NCBI GenBank assembly: GCA_003550325.1
Contig: QKWP01000256.1
Coordinates: 242,838-306,837 of the forward strand
Length of the DNA stretch: 64,000 bases
Direction: 5' to 3'
Source of the DNA: Gigaspora rosea
Taxonomy: Eukaryota; Glomeromycota; Glomeromycetes; Diversisporales; Gigasporaceae
Shown in pieces: positions 9,405-20,597 of this stretch. The notes below the pieces were generated by a model. That model saw only the letters and a list, made by a program, of their open reading frames with translations, was not told where the DNA came from and made no database searches. Within the stretch, counting starts at the first letter, position 1, and each line of letters starts with the position of its first letter. The translations under genes and the position numbers were made by a program.

Positions 9405-11565
9405 AAATTATAAATATTTACAATTTCATTTCATTTCGGTCCGTAACATTCATTAATTCAAGTATTTAATATAAAATTAGTTACTTTTTAATTCACTTTA
9501 TTTGTAATAAGATAGCTGCGCGACGTTGTCACATAAAACCAGGAACGGAAGATGTGAGTGGATCGGGCAAGCTAGGATGCAGTCAAAGTTTTTGCCTAAT
9601 ATAAATTTATTGTATAACTTATGATAATTGGTTAGTTAGCCCAGGTTTAGTAATGCAGGCTAATCTGATCTATTGGTCAGACAGATGGGTAAGATCGAAT
9701 TTTTTGAGTATTTTAAATTTAATCAATATTCCTAACAAAGTTGATTATAAATTATTATTGTGTATGTGGATAAAGTTAAAAGGTTCAAAAGATGTGATGT
9801 AGTAAGTAAATATGATAGGCAGGCAAAAGTTGGGATAATAGAATGGGAAAGCGAACATCATAAGGAAAACTAATGAATATAATGAATAGGTAGGTTAATA
9901 GATGGTGGTAGTAGGAAGCGAATGTAATGGATGGCTAGACAAGAATAACTGGGTTAACAGATGAGTAAGAAAATGTATAATCACAGTATGTTAATAAGTT
10001 GAGATAGTTTGCATTAGGAATAATATAATTTTTATATAAAAATTCTGTTGGAGAAAATTAATTATTATAAAGAAACAGGTAAATGTAGTGAATAATTTAT
10101 ACATATAGACTTAAATTATCAATCGATTATTATATTTTAAAGTTATATAATAACTGTATATTTAAGCGAATAAATAATTAATTTACATTTTAGTATAATT
10201 ATTATTTATCAATTAAGTTATAGTTTCTTACGCGTAAAATTCTCTAATAGAATGGTTGGCCCCGGTCAACTGCCTCGATCGACTGGCCCGACTCGTTATT
10301 TACATTTTTCATTGTGTTTATAACAATAGGTAGGTTAGTAATAAAGCAACTCGTTTAATTGTTGACTGTATGTTTTAAAAATATATTCTTCGAATTATTA
10401 GCCTAAAGAAGCTAAAATAGATGAATAGAGATAGACAAATTTTACGAAATTTGAAAATTTAAAAAACTCATGTTAAAGTTAATCGCAACGACGATTGAAA
10501 TTTGATTAATGAAGCATAATAAATCGGTAAGATGCATTGCGATTAACAAGTAATCGTTCTACATGAAGGTATAAATTAATTAGCGAGCTACTGAATAAAT
10601 TCAAGATTAGGTAATATTTTGACGTGCTTACTAAAATTTATTTGGCGAAACATGAAGTCACATGTGGATGTATTGAATTATGATAATCCAAAAAGGGCTT
10701 TCGTTCGGTCATTTTGATTACTTTGGAACGACGTATATGGCTGAAGATAAGTGCGGAGTAAAAAATGGTATGCATTTTGAGATGTGCTGATTGTTCTGTA
10801 AAAATAAACGGGCAAAGTGAAATATTAAACACGTACTGAGTAATAAAAGAGAAAATAAAGAAATATGTTTAATAAAGATAAAAAGATTCTGTGAGAGAAA
10901 AACGGGTTAGCATAGAATTTTCAAAAAAGGATGACGTTAATGATGCAATGATCACGTGATATCAATGTAAAAGTTGGCGCAATAAAACTGTATCAATTAT
11001 CTGGCCAATTTTTTTAGAAAAGCTGTTCTTTGTGAGCATTCTACAATACGTGAAAGTTCTGCACAGAGTGCAGAAGATTGTCGCATAATATAAATATTCG
11101 AATAACAATTTCCTTTTTGGATAAACGGGCAATGTGGCTGCTCATGAAGATACACCAAGCATCTAACCGACAAATCAGAAATCGTAAATGCAAATTTAGA
11201 AATAACCCGAAATCATGCATTAATCAGTAGACTTACTCGTTATTTTTAAATCATATTAGTAAATTATATCATATATATATAGAGTGAGTAAAAGCACATA
11301 TACAGGAAATCCAAATCAAGTGAATACAAAATTAACGTTATTTAAATAACAAAAAGAAAAATCGGCGCACCAGTATAAAATAGAAAAACTTTTACTCGAC
11401 ATAATACACAAATAGATGATCCAGACGGAGCCAAGCAAATACGGGGCAAAATTTGACATATAAAACAAACCTAAACGCCATACAATAACAATGTAACCCA
11501 GCCATTTACTGGCATTTTAAACTCATACAAAAATACAGAAAACACTGGAATGATCATCCAATCAG
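9405..11565. other. No gene recognised
   Basis: AT-rich DNA with only short chance ORFs. Around 9650-9990 purine-rich GGTAGGTTAAT-like phrases recur irregularly. I see no splice-consistent exons, RNA gene or clear transposon ends. Confidence 0.5.
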
Positions 11566-11583
11566 ATGCCTAGAATCCGAAGC

Positions 11584-11796
11584 AATTTGAAGTTAATTTT
11601 GTTTAGTGTTAGCTTACATGAATTTTATCAAATTAAACAAATAGATGTGAAAATTGGTCTGTATAATGGTCAGCGTTATATTTGGGATTTTCAGGCATCA
11701 TATTTTATTTTATATATATATATTTTTGTTTCTATCCTTCCTCCATGTAAATACAAAACAAAAAATAACCCTAAGCAAAATTTTAACTTCAAACGG
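11584..11796. mobile_element. Degenerate Harbinger-like MITE
   Basis: The left end GCAATTTGAAGTTAATTTTG (near 11582-11601) and the right end TTTTAACTTCAAACGGTC (near 11781-11798) form an imperfect inverted repeat. The right end matches the terminus GGCCGTTTGAAGTT of the clear Harbinger-type MITE at 18600-18802. No clean target duplication remains. The ORF spanning it has no independent support. Confidence 0.35.
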
Positions 11797-11980
11797 TCTA
11801 ATTTTATGAGTATAAAGAAATTTTAATAATTCTAAATATTTAAAAATAAGTTATGAATTGAATTCATTAATTTACGATAAATTTTAACTTCAAACGGTCT
11901 AATTTTATGAGTATAAAGAAATTTTAATAATTCTAAATATTTAAAAATAAGTTATGAATTGAATTCATTAATTTACGATA
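11780..11980. repeat. Perfect 101-bp tandem duplication
   Basis: The unit beginning ATTTTAACTTCAAACGG at 11780 repeats exactly at 11881 with a 101-bp period, both copies ending in TTTACGATA. It duplicates the right end of the Harbinger-like MITE together with its flank, so it arose after that element inserted. Confidence 0.9.
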
Positions 11981-12895
11981 CTTAAACGAGTATAAAAAAT
12001 AATTTATTCATCTAAATGCGTTTACTAATCAATAATAACGCAATTATTTTCTTAAAGTTAAATTTAACATAACAAAAACATTTACATATGTACATACGTA
12101 CGTACTTCCTTACTTTCAACCTTATTTGAATGAGATAGGTGACACGTAAGCGCCACCTATAGAGCTAATAATTTGAAATTTTCCATCATTGTTTACATAC
12201 GTAGAACGTATGTAACAAATCTGGATAATCTTGGAATTGCAGAAATTTAAATCTGCATAAGAAATTAACAAAACATGCCGGCAAGGTAATTTTACCTATA
12301 CACCTGACCTTCTCCTTACTCTAATGCTAAACTAGTCCTAATCTTTATTTAAATTAAACTTCGAAAAATTATCCCTCATGAAAATAATTAGTTGCGAATT
12401 TATGGAGGCGTTCATTTAGGGGATTGTCTAGGGAATCGCCTGAAACAATATGTAAGGTTACATAACCTCTATAGATTTTAATATAGTTAATCGTAATAGA
12501 ATACTTAGTGCCAAGGGGTTAATAGATTATACCGTTTCTAATATCTAGCTCAAACGTTCACTACGTTTTATAGCCTCGCTTGGCACTTATTTTTATTAAC
12601 ACTTAAACACTTTAAGAATGCTTAGTCCACTTTGAACCTTTATTCGATATTCCAAAAGACTAACGTTGTTTTACATTTTCTCTTATTTATACCCCTTCGT
12701 TAGTAATTACGCTCCATGGCCATCGAGCTGTTAGGCCACGCAAAGTTGATTTTCGTTTTGCATTACCCGCCGACCCATTTTTTCAATTTTCAATTTTTTT
12801 TTTTTTTTTTTTTATTTAGATCCCAATTGTGCCAATGGTTCGATTTTTGATTTATTTTTTTCTGCTATTCTCATCCGATGTCATCCGAAGGAGCC
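11981..12895. other. No gene; short inverted repeats and poly-T
   Basis: A small dyad TACATACGTAGAACGTATGTA lies near 12194-12214. AGTGCCAAG near 12507 and its complement CTTGGCACT near 12577 may bound a short MITE. A T-run of about 20 lies near 12794. No supported coding region. Confidence 0.45.
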
Positions 12896-14640
12896 TTTAA
12901 TTCCCGTAATCCCTATAACAAATTGCAGCACGGAATGATACTGCAATACACGAAAAAGTTTGGATATGGAACCACACGGATCTGCACGTAAATCTATACG
13001 AGACAATATATGGGAAAACACGTTTACAGCACGTAATAAGGCACAGATTCCGTGCAACGGTGCACGTACTAACGTGCAATTTTATGTGTTTTCTCGTGCA
13101 TTGTCTCGTGTATATTTACGTGCAGGTAACATATAATAGCATATAACCATACATATATACATAATAACATATATCGTATATGCATATTTTATTAACTAAA
13201 TTTTATAATTTTATTAACTAAATTTTTTAAGTTTTATTAACTAAATTTTGTATTTTATAATTAACTTTAATTATTTTATTAATTAAATTTTATAATACAA
13301 ATACTTTAATTTAATAATTTACATGCCGAATAAGAAAATACTTCTAATTAATAAAACTACCAACTTTAAAAATAATCCAGCAACTAATAATATTGAAAAA
13401 AAACAAAGTATTAGTACCAAAATGAAAGGTTTAAAAAAAAAATTCGAAATGACTACTCTAGAAATAACTCCAATAGGGACAACTCCGATTGTGGCAACTC
13501 CAATGGCAATAACTCAAGTGAGATACTAAATGTAATAATATACAGAAAGTAATAAAAAATAAAAGAAAAATAATAGTAAAAAAAAATAAAGCTGCGATAC
13601 CACCAAAAATGATAAAAAAAACATACATCAAAAATGATAGTGATTCCAAAAGAGCAACTTCCAAGGCAATAACTCTAAAGGATGGTTTAAAAACAATACC
13701 AATAACTAAAAAAATTATATAAAAATTTATGAGTTGTAAAAAAAAAATTTATAAAAAAATAAAGAAAACAATAAAAATTATAAGAGTAAACAAAAAAAAA
13801 ACAAATATTTATTTGCTTACAAATCAAGTGCGCGTCAATGCACGGAAATTATTATTGTCAAGTGCAAAAAAAAAACAAAAAGAAACAACAAAATGAATGT
13901 TGTTGTGCGCGTCAATGCACGGAATTTATAATCATTAAGAATCATAACGATCATCACGTTAATGCACGGAATTATGATCGTTAAGGATCTTAATGATAAT
14001 CAAGTTAGTACATGAAATTATGATCGTTAAGGATCTTAACAATTGTGACAATTGTGATATCATGCACAAAAATTATGATCGTTAAGAATCTTAACGATTG
14101 TGACGATCATGATATTAATGCACTGAAATTATGATCGTTAAGGAGTCTTAACGATTGTTATGATCATGACATCATGTACAGAAATGATCGTTAAATTGAT
14201 CGTTAAGGAATCTAACGATTGTGATGATCGTGACGTCAGTGCACTGAAATTTTGATCGTTAAGAATCTTAACGATTGTGCACGTCAGAGCACGAAAATTA
14301 TAATTATGATCATTAAGAATCTTAACGATTGTGCACGTCAGTGCACGAAAATTATGATCGTTAAGAATCTTAACGATTTTGCACGTCAGTGCACGAAAAT
14401 TATGATCGTTAAGAATCTTAACGATTAGCACGTTAGTGCACGGAAATTATGTGATCATTAAGATTAACACACGTCAATATATGGATATAATACTATGCAC
14501 GATAGTGCACAGATTTCAATTTTTCGTGTGATAACGTGAATTAAATTTTTTGGACGATCAGTTTCCGTGCAGTTTCCGTGCAGTGATTATGAAACCCGTG
14601 CTTACCCGCATATAATTTCGTATTTATACATACATCTTCG
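12896..14640. mobile_element. CACG-rich element containing a satellite array
   Basis: Both margins (12928-13130 and 14470-14610) are dense in CACG/CGTG motifs such as CCGTGCAACGGTGCACG. The style resembles the subterminal tracts of the 7416-8040 element, which suggests one large non-autonomous element whose exact ends I could not place. The middle is poly-A/T rich (13180-13800), followed by the dyad satellite described separately. ORFs here are products of repeats. Confidence 0.35.
13831..14465. repeat. Dyad-symmetric tandem repeat array
   Basis: About ten units of 50-70 bp. The core is the palindrome GATCGTTAAGAATCTTAACG followed by AT(T)GTGCACGTCAGTGCACGAAA. Units at the right end (14240-14430) are nearly identical with a period near 55-65; those at the left have diverged. 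The apparent 97-codon minus-strand ORF here (repeating ILNDHNFRALTC) is a by-product of the array. Confidence 0.88.
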
Positions 14641-16217
14641 TGTATCGAGTTTTCATAGGGAATTGTCCGATAGGACTGACAGAAAAAATATGATTGCCAA
14701 CCTAATTTTTTGATTCCTTGTTGTGCAAAATGAAAAATTAACCTTGCATAACCTTAGATGTGAACTGTCACGAGCAGAGACACGGAAAAATTCATATATA
14801 TATAGATATGAATAAACCGGAATTTTTAGCACAAAACGGTATAAAATGGAATTTCTGACAGTAACGAATTTTTGGGAAAAATTAAGAGCAGTGTATGTTT
14901 AAATTGGGCCAGGTAATATAATTAGGACATCGGAAAGTTTCGGAAAAGTTCGGAAGATACCAAGAAATATGAAATATGGGTGTGTTAGTCGGGAGGTCGC
15001 AGAGTTATAGAGAGTGAGCTCTCCATCTGGAATATGTGCACTTAATAGAGAGATCTAATTATAACGCATGATAATAATTACTCTAAATGCAATATATTTT
15101 ATTGTGAAGAAAAAAGGAGCACTTGCGGAGAATTGACTGTATAGATAAAATAGGAGTAAAGTATATCGCTATAAAAAGGATTTTTTTACAATATCGAAAT
15201 GAATTTTTTACAGTATTTTTCCGTGTCCCTGGTCACGGGTTAAATGTGATATTTCAAATATCGGATAATCATTTAAATTTAATAAATAATACTGCGCCAC
15301 ATTTCATATGACATCCGAGCATGCATAATCGATCATGAATGCTCGTTGTACGAGCTTAGCTTAACGGTGGGGTGATTTAGAAATCATACCTGATACGCAT
15401 GGATTGAACGAGAAAGAAATAACGTATGATTTTAGATTCATAGTTCCCACAATATTCATAAAGTATAAAAAGAAAGTTGCTTCGCTCAAAAAGGGAGACA
15501 ATCTTCGGATAAAATCAATAAAGTATACAATAAACTCAGACTCACCAAGTCACGCCTCTGGCGAGCTGCCTCTTGTCGTCATTTGCATCGTAACAACAAG
15601 CTTTGTCCAATTTCCCGTAACCGAACATTATCCTATTAATTTACAATAAATTTAAAAAAAAAAAATCCGACCGACCGACTCAAGTTTCCAGATTCCATGT
15701 AATGCAAAACGAATAATCAACTTTGAAGCCTTATATAATTACATGTTTGTGCAACACTTACTAACATTTCTCATTCAATTAATTTTTTAATTACCTTTAT
15801 TAACTCGATGATCGATGATCCACGGTATACATCGTGCCCGATCCTATTAATGCCGCCGACACTACGATCGACGTAATGCTGGTCGATAATACCAACACGT
15901 GATTCTATCGAAGCGCTCCTCCTTAGCATTTTTCCCTTCATTATGCACCTTATTGTCAATCAACATTCCCCTTACTAAGTATAAGGGTTCTCCAAATACT
16001 ACACGACATTTAAGTTATAAATCTAAAGTTACGCAATGCTTTTTTGATAACTGTCATAAACTAATCTTCGGTGGCAGTTAAAATTCAAAATACTTATTTA
16101 ATAATATATGCTTAACTTATTATCGTTAAAAAGTGATGTAGTAATCTATGTCTTGCTGGAGGAAGCATATTATGTTAGGAAACTTTAATTCATTTCATTC
16201 CAACACAATATTTAATT
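14640..16217. other. No convincing gene
   Basis: The stretch 15330-15960 has a higher GC content than its surroundings and two ORFs of 62-81 codons (15404-15649 plus, 15771-15959 minus). Neither shows a domain or splice context. A phrase near 15968 (CCCCTTACTAAGTATAAGGG) recurs with changes near 16795, so at least part is dispersed repeat. Confidence 0.4.
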
Positions 16218-17327
16218 AGGCGAGACCAATTTAATTCGGTGGTTTACGTTACATTCCTTTCTCAAAAAGGGGGGGAGGGGGGGAGGGGACGGAACATATA
16301 TAAAAAATTTAAAAATTTTTTTCTCGATCGGAAATTATCGGCACCCCTCGCTCGTTTTTTACGTTCGTTCATTTTCTTTTCGGAAAGTTTAGGAACCTTG
16401 CGATTTTTAATCTTAATTCCACCAGGCATTAAATTCTCCACCCTAAATTAGCATGTACTCAAAAATATTTACTAATAGAAAGGGTAATGTAAACTACCGA
16501 ATCGAATTGGCCTCGCCTAACTGAGATATGGATAACGTTAGTACATCTAAAGTAGCGCAAGACTCAAATTTCGACTTGATGCATGCATGAGGATGGGGCT
16601 TGACTTTAGTCAGGCATTACTTTAAATAGGGGGCTACTTTAAATGCAACAGTACTCTTTGTACTCGATCTGCCCAACACTCTGATTCCCGTGATTACCCT
16701 GATCGATCGCATGATAACGTGAGTTACTCGAATTATATTTTCGGTTCACCTTTGCTGTTTTCAAATCATTATATATCTCGTCATTTATTTATACCCCTTT
16801 TACTAAGTGCAAGGGCTCTTCAGAAACTACGCCACACATAGTAAGGTTTGTAACCGTAACTCGTGATAGAACTATAAGAATTCCAACGTGAACTACCTAA
16901 TTTAACCCTAACCATATTATTAGAATAACGAGCAAACTTTGTATGAGAATTTTTATAATAATTTATGATAGAAATCAAAATAATTTCGATGCAAACTCAA
17001 CCTTAAAACGTATTATGTGTCGAATAGGTTTGTACCAGAATTTTTTTATAGAAACCATGATAAAAATCATGATAATTCCAACACAACTAACTCTCTTTTC
17101 ATTGTTACCGAAATGGCACACAAGTCTTGTATTTTATATATTCGATAAACTTGGCTTAAGTACAGTACCTCATCAATGGATCCAATAAAAGAATTTGATT
17201 GGTTTGTCTGATCAAATGACCAATCAGATTCTTTGTCGAATTTATTAAGTGATTTCTATAAGTAAGAGGGGGGGAGGAAAAAAAGGGGGGGTAACGTAAA
17301 CCACCGAATTAAATTGGTCTGGCCTTA
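16218..17327. mobile_element. Inverted-repeat element with three related ends
   Basis: The end GACCAATTTAATTCGGTGG (through TTTACGTTAC) at 16223-16251 is matched exactly in reverse by the end at 17291-17320, giving a 1.1-kb element. A third, diverged end in the same orientation as the right one lies at 16485-16519 (GTAATGTAAACTACCG to CCTCGCCTA). Either a 0.3-kb internal derivative or a nested copy explains it. Long G-runs lie just inside each end. Confidence 0.6.
16268..16288 (+). other. G-tract cluster, potential G-quadruplex
   Basis: Three G-runs of 4-8 separated by single A residues just inside the left end of the inverted-repeat element. Similar G-runs occur near 17270-17291 inside its right end. 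G-quadruplex formation is possible from base pattern alone. Confidence 0.55.
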
Positions 17328-17560
17328 TGTGTGTTCAGAAAATTATAAATTGCTATCTGGTTTTCATGTTTTTGCATAAAAAATTGGTCTCAAAATGTCA
17401 AATATCTTTTTGAAATTGGCTATTGCTACTATACCATAAAAAACTCTGCTACAGAACTCATTATCATAATAATAACAAAAAGGAAAGTCACTTTGTATTA
17501 GAATATCATAATTTCTATTGTAAATTACTATAAAAATTCGGTTACAAATCTATTTGATGC
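16850..17560 (+). repeat. Degenerate ~100-bp satellite, locus 1
   Basis: Diverged repeats of a phrase like AGAATTTTTATA followed by CATGATAATTCCAA, CAACCTTAA and a GAATAG-type tail. The same family is denser at 33360-34720 and appears in reverse orientation at 52130-54240. Here it lies partly within the 16218-17327 element. Confidence 0.5.
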
Positions 17561-17572
17561 ATAATATGTGAT

Positions 17573-17683
17573 TTTTACAGGGCTATCCCCAAATTTCCGG
17601 GTCGGATACGTCGGATCTAGGTCGGCGTCAGTCCTATTTGTTAGCAGCTTCTATAGCAAAATTATCAGCCGAGCATTTTTGCT
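17573..17683 (-). repeat. Dispersed repeat, inverted copy of 8990-9095
   Basis: In reverse complement this reads CTCGGCTGATAATTTTGC, then GAAGCTGCTAACAAATAGG, then CCGACCTAGATCCGACG, matching the 8990-9095 fragment with scattered substitutions. Confidence 0.65.
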
Positions 17684-17809
17684 TATTAATGATTTATTAG
17701 TAAAATTTTTTATGATCTTGGGCAAAATTAATCAATGCCAATCCAGTCAACCAAGATTGATATATTTTGACGTATCCTGACTTGGAATTTTGGGACCACT
17801 TTATGAGTA

Positions 17810-17927
17810 GTGCTCCGAACGGGTCGGGTCGGGCCGGGTCGGGTTGAAAGTTTTCGGGTTAGCACTCCAACCCGACCCGAACCTGACCCGACCCGACTCA
17901 ACTCGAACCCGACCCGAATTTTTAAGG
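17810..17927. repeat. GGGTC-rich inverted repeat
   Basis: A left arm of repeated CGGGT units (CGGGTCGGGTCGGG) faces a right arm of CCCGACCCGA units, with GTGCTCCGAAC and GGGTTAGCACTCC between them. It is a compact GC-rich foldback in AT-rich surroundings. It may be the end of a hAT-like element, but no partner end was found. Confidence 0.6.
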
Positions 17928-17939
17928 TTAAAAAAAAAA

Positions 17940-18175
17940 ATTTTACGTGGCCAAAACAAAAACTTTGCATGGCCCAGACATAAAAAAAAAAAAAATTTTT
18001 TTTTTTGTGGGCTTAATTTACAGCAAATAAAAAAAAAATAAATAAAAAATAAAAATAAAAAAATAAAAAAAAATTGCGTGGCCTCAATTTACAGAGATAA
18101 AAAGAAAAAGAAAAAAATAATTAGCGTGGCCTTAATTACAGCAGATAAAAAAGATAAAAAATTTGCGTGGCCTGA
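17940..18175 (+). repeat. Degenerate GCGTGGCC repeat with A-rich spacers
   Basis: Five copies of a phrase near GCGTGGCCTTAATTTACAG (for example at 17945, 18007, 18075, 18124 and 18163) are separated by A-rich stretches of varying length. It leads directly into a leucine-rich-repeat relic. Confidence 0.6.
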
Positions 18176-18239
18176 AGAATACCCAGATGACTTTTTTGGA
18201 CCTTGGTTATATGTATCTCAGATCAGAAAAAGAAAAAGT

Positions 18240-18480
18240 GCTAGCAGATGCATTTACAAGAATTTCACATTGACATCTCTTAATATTAGATATAATAAAC
18301 ATAGAGAAGAAGGAATAATAGTACTGGCTGGCGCACTTTACAAAACTTCTACCTTAAAAGGTTTTGAATGTTACCTTTAATTATGAAATTGTATCAGAAA
18401 GAAAAAAACATTAGAAGGTTCATTATGCAAGAACATTATATTGACTTCTTTGGATCTAAGATCAATAATACTAATTTTAA
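18240..18480 (+). pseudogene. Relic of an F-box/LRR-type gene
   Basis: Translation gives LTSLNIRYNKHREEGIIVLA and then GALYKTSTLKGFE. After stops and a frame change comes NIILTSLDLRS. These match the 28-residue LRR pattern (LTSLxLxxNxxxxEGGxxLAxAL) of the intact gene at 20598-22142. Only about two repeats survive, without an F-box. Confidence 0.6.
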
Positions 18481-18599
18481 GATAAAATCAAATAACAAAA
18501 ATATAGTCATACTACAATAATTGGGTTGTAGTTAAATAAATTTTTATTTTGTACAATCTATCCTCTGTAAAAATTTAACTATCAAAAAAAGATAACTTA

Positions 18600-18802
18600 G
18601 GCCGTTTGAAGTTGATTAACATCACTTTTCCGGGGGGGGGGGGGGTAAAATGAAACGATCATATGAAACGAACATATAAAAATGAACAAAGATGGTCAAT
18701 TTCATTGGTTGATATAAATCAGGTGACTGATGAGAGTCATCCAGCGTTTTGATTGGCTGTTCGTTTTCGGTGATATTAACCAAAAATTAACTTCAAACGG
18801 CC
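18600..18802. mobile_element. PIF/Harbinger-type MITE
   Basis: Terminal repeats GGCCGTTTGAAGTT and AACTTCAAACGGCC are flanked by TTA on both sides (18597-18599 and 18803-18805). The TTA duplication and GG-initial TIR fit PIF/Harbinger. The element contains a run of 14 G (18632-18645). Confidence 0.85.
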
Positions 18803-18805
18803 TTA

Positions 18806-20597
18806 ATATAAATATTAACATAACAAATATGATAATAAATAAAAGATGATAAAAAAATGCAATTCACATAAATATCAACTATTTACATTAACTTTTTTTT
18901 TTCTGTTTTAGAAGATTAAAATATCTTGCTGCTACCATTTGCATGCAAGCTTTCTAATTACAATCAGGTTTTTTAACAAATTTAACAATGCAGTTTCTGC
19001 ATTTAATTCAATTTCTGTCCTATTTGTAAAATTATAATCATATTGTGGTAATAAGAACTATGTACTGCAAGAAAAATTAATATCGACAGTTTTTAGACAA
19101 AAATGATATTGAATCCGGTATATAAAAAATATATATATATCTATATATCTATATATAATCTAAGATATAAAATTATTATTGTATGATAGGAGAAATTTCC
19201 AGTCAACTTCCCAACTTAGCCAAGGTGAAGAAATGCTAAGCATAAGTTCTTCCTATATTTAATGTTTACAAGATTTAAGATGGCAACTTGGGTATCGAGG
19301 AAATATAATTAAATTTTTACAGGATACCCAAGGGTTTATTACAAAACTACCTCGAAACCTTTCCATGATTTATACTTTAGTTATTTGAAAGCCTGGACAA
19401 GACATTATTTAATTCATGATTTAAAGTTTAGGTCAAATATTTTAATCCGGTTAAGATATCTCAAAAATAATGATCCTTTTATTCCAATATTGAAATCGAC
19501 TAAAATATTGCACCTTTCTGGAGGATAGCTCTATATTTGACCGATTATACACTATTACAACAGAAATTAGCCAAAGAGCAAAGATTACTTTAAAATTTAC
19601 AAATTTTAAATTAATGCATGTTCACATGCATATTATAGTAAAATAAACTTATATAATATACTGCTTAAAATTAACACATACCTTATTATTCATATTTATG
19701 TATTGTTATAAATTTTATTTCAAGTTAAGCGTGTAATAAATAAAGCTCCAGTCCTATGAGACGGCGCGCCGTTTTTCTAGTTTATATAGAGAGGTTTGTT
19801 GCTTGCCTTCTTCATACCGTTTGATTCATAGAAACCTCAGCAACAACTTTGTTTTAAGAACCACTGCGTGTTGAAACTAAGGTTTTGGGCAAAATTTTTA
19901 AAAATGCGATTTCGTCGATTTGAGTAATTTATGAAAATCATATGATAAAATTTTGATGTGACAAATCGTGTGACTGGTATACAAAATTACTCCGATATGA
20001 AAACATCATATCGGGGTTTACAAATTTCACGAAATTATAATAATAAACATTCTAATCAATTAAGTATAAATAGGTTTGCTTTTTTTTTTTTTATCAAATA
20101 AAGTATATAAATCTGTTAAGTAATTTTTTTTAAAAAAGTTCGTTAAATAAATAACCTTCATGAATATGTTGTATGTTAAGTAAAAATTTAAATGACAAAA
20201 CTGACGAAAGATGAAAAAATGTGGCGAAGCTGGTGTATCCAGGAAATACGTACGTACCATGTTTATGCGTCATATTGATCGATGCTTGCAGCATATTAGA
20301 TACTTCGCAAATCTATATAATTAATTTCGTATGGTCTGATACTAGTAATAAATATAATCGTTATGGAATTTGAGTGAGAATCATCTTACATATGCGTATT
20401 ATAATCATTGCTAAATATGTAATTGATGAAAGATACTATTGCTATTTAAGGCTTAACACAAACCTGATTCGACTAATTAGATAATGTGCAACTGTAAGTC
20501 AAATCCAAAGCAAGTTTTAGCACATTTATATCAAACTCATCGTTATGTACTGTACTTCGTTTCACCACTACGTTCATTCACTTACATATTGTAAAAA
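18806..20597. other. No gene; upstream region of F-box/LRR gene
   Basis: AT-rich. Contains a TATA microsatellite near 19118-19156 and a small perfect dyad, CTCCGATATGAAAACATCAT with its partner, near 19990-20017. No promoter element can be assigned with confidence to the gene starting at 20598. Confidence 0.4.

Noticed and set aside
14138-14431. 97-codon minus-strand ORF with a repeating ILNDHNFRALTC motif
   Set aside because: It is the translation of the dyad satellite; the period follows the DNA repeat and there is no other coding sign.
15404-15959. Two ORFs of 81 and 62 codons in a higher-GC patch
   Set aside because: No domain, no splice partners and partial overlap with dispersed repeat phrases; kept only as a remark on the region.
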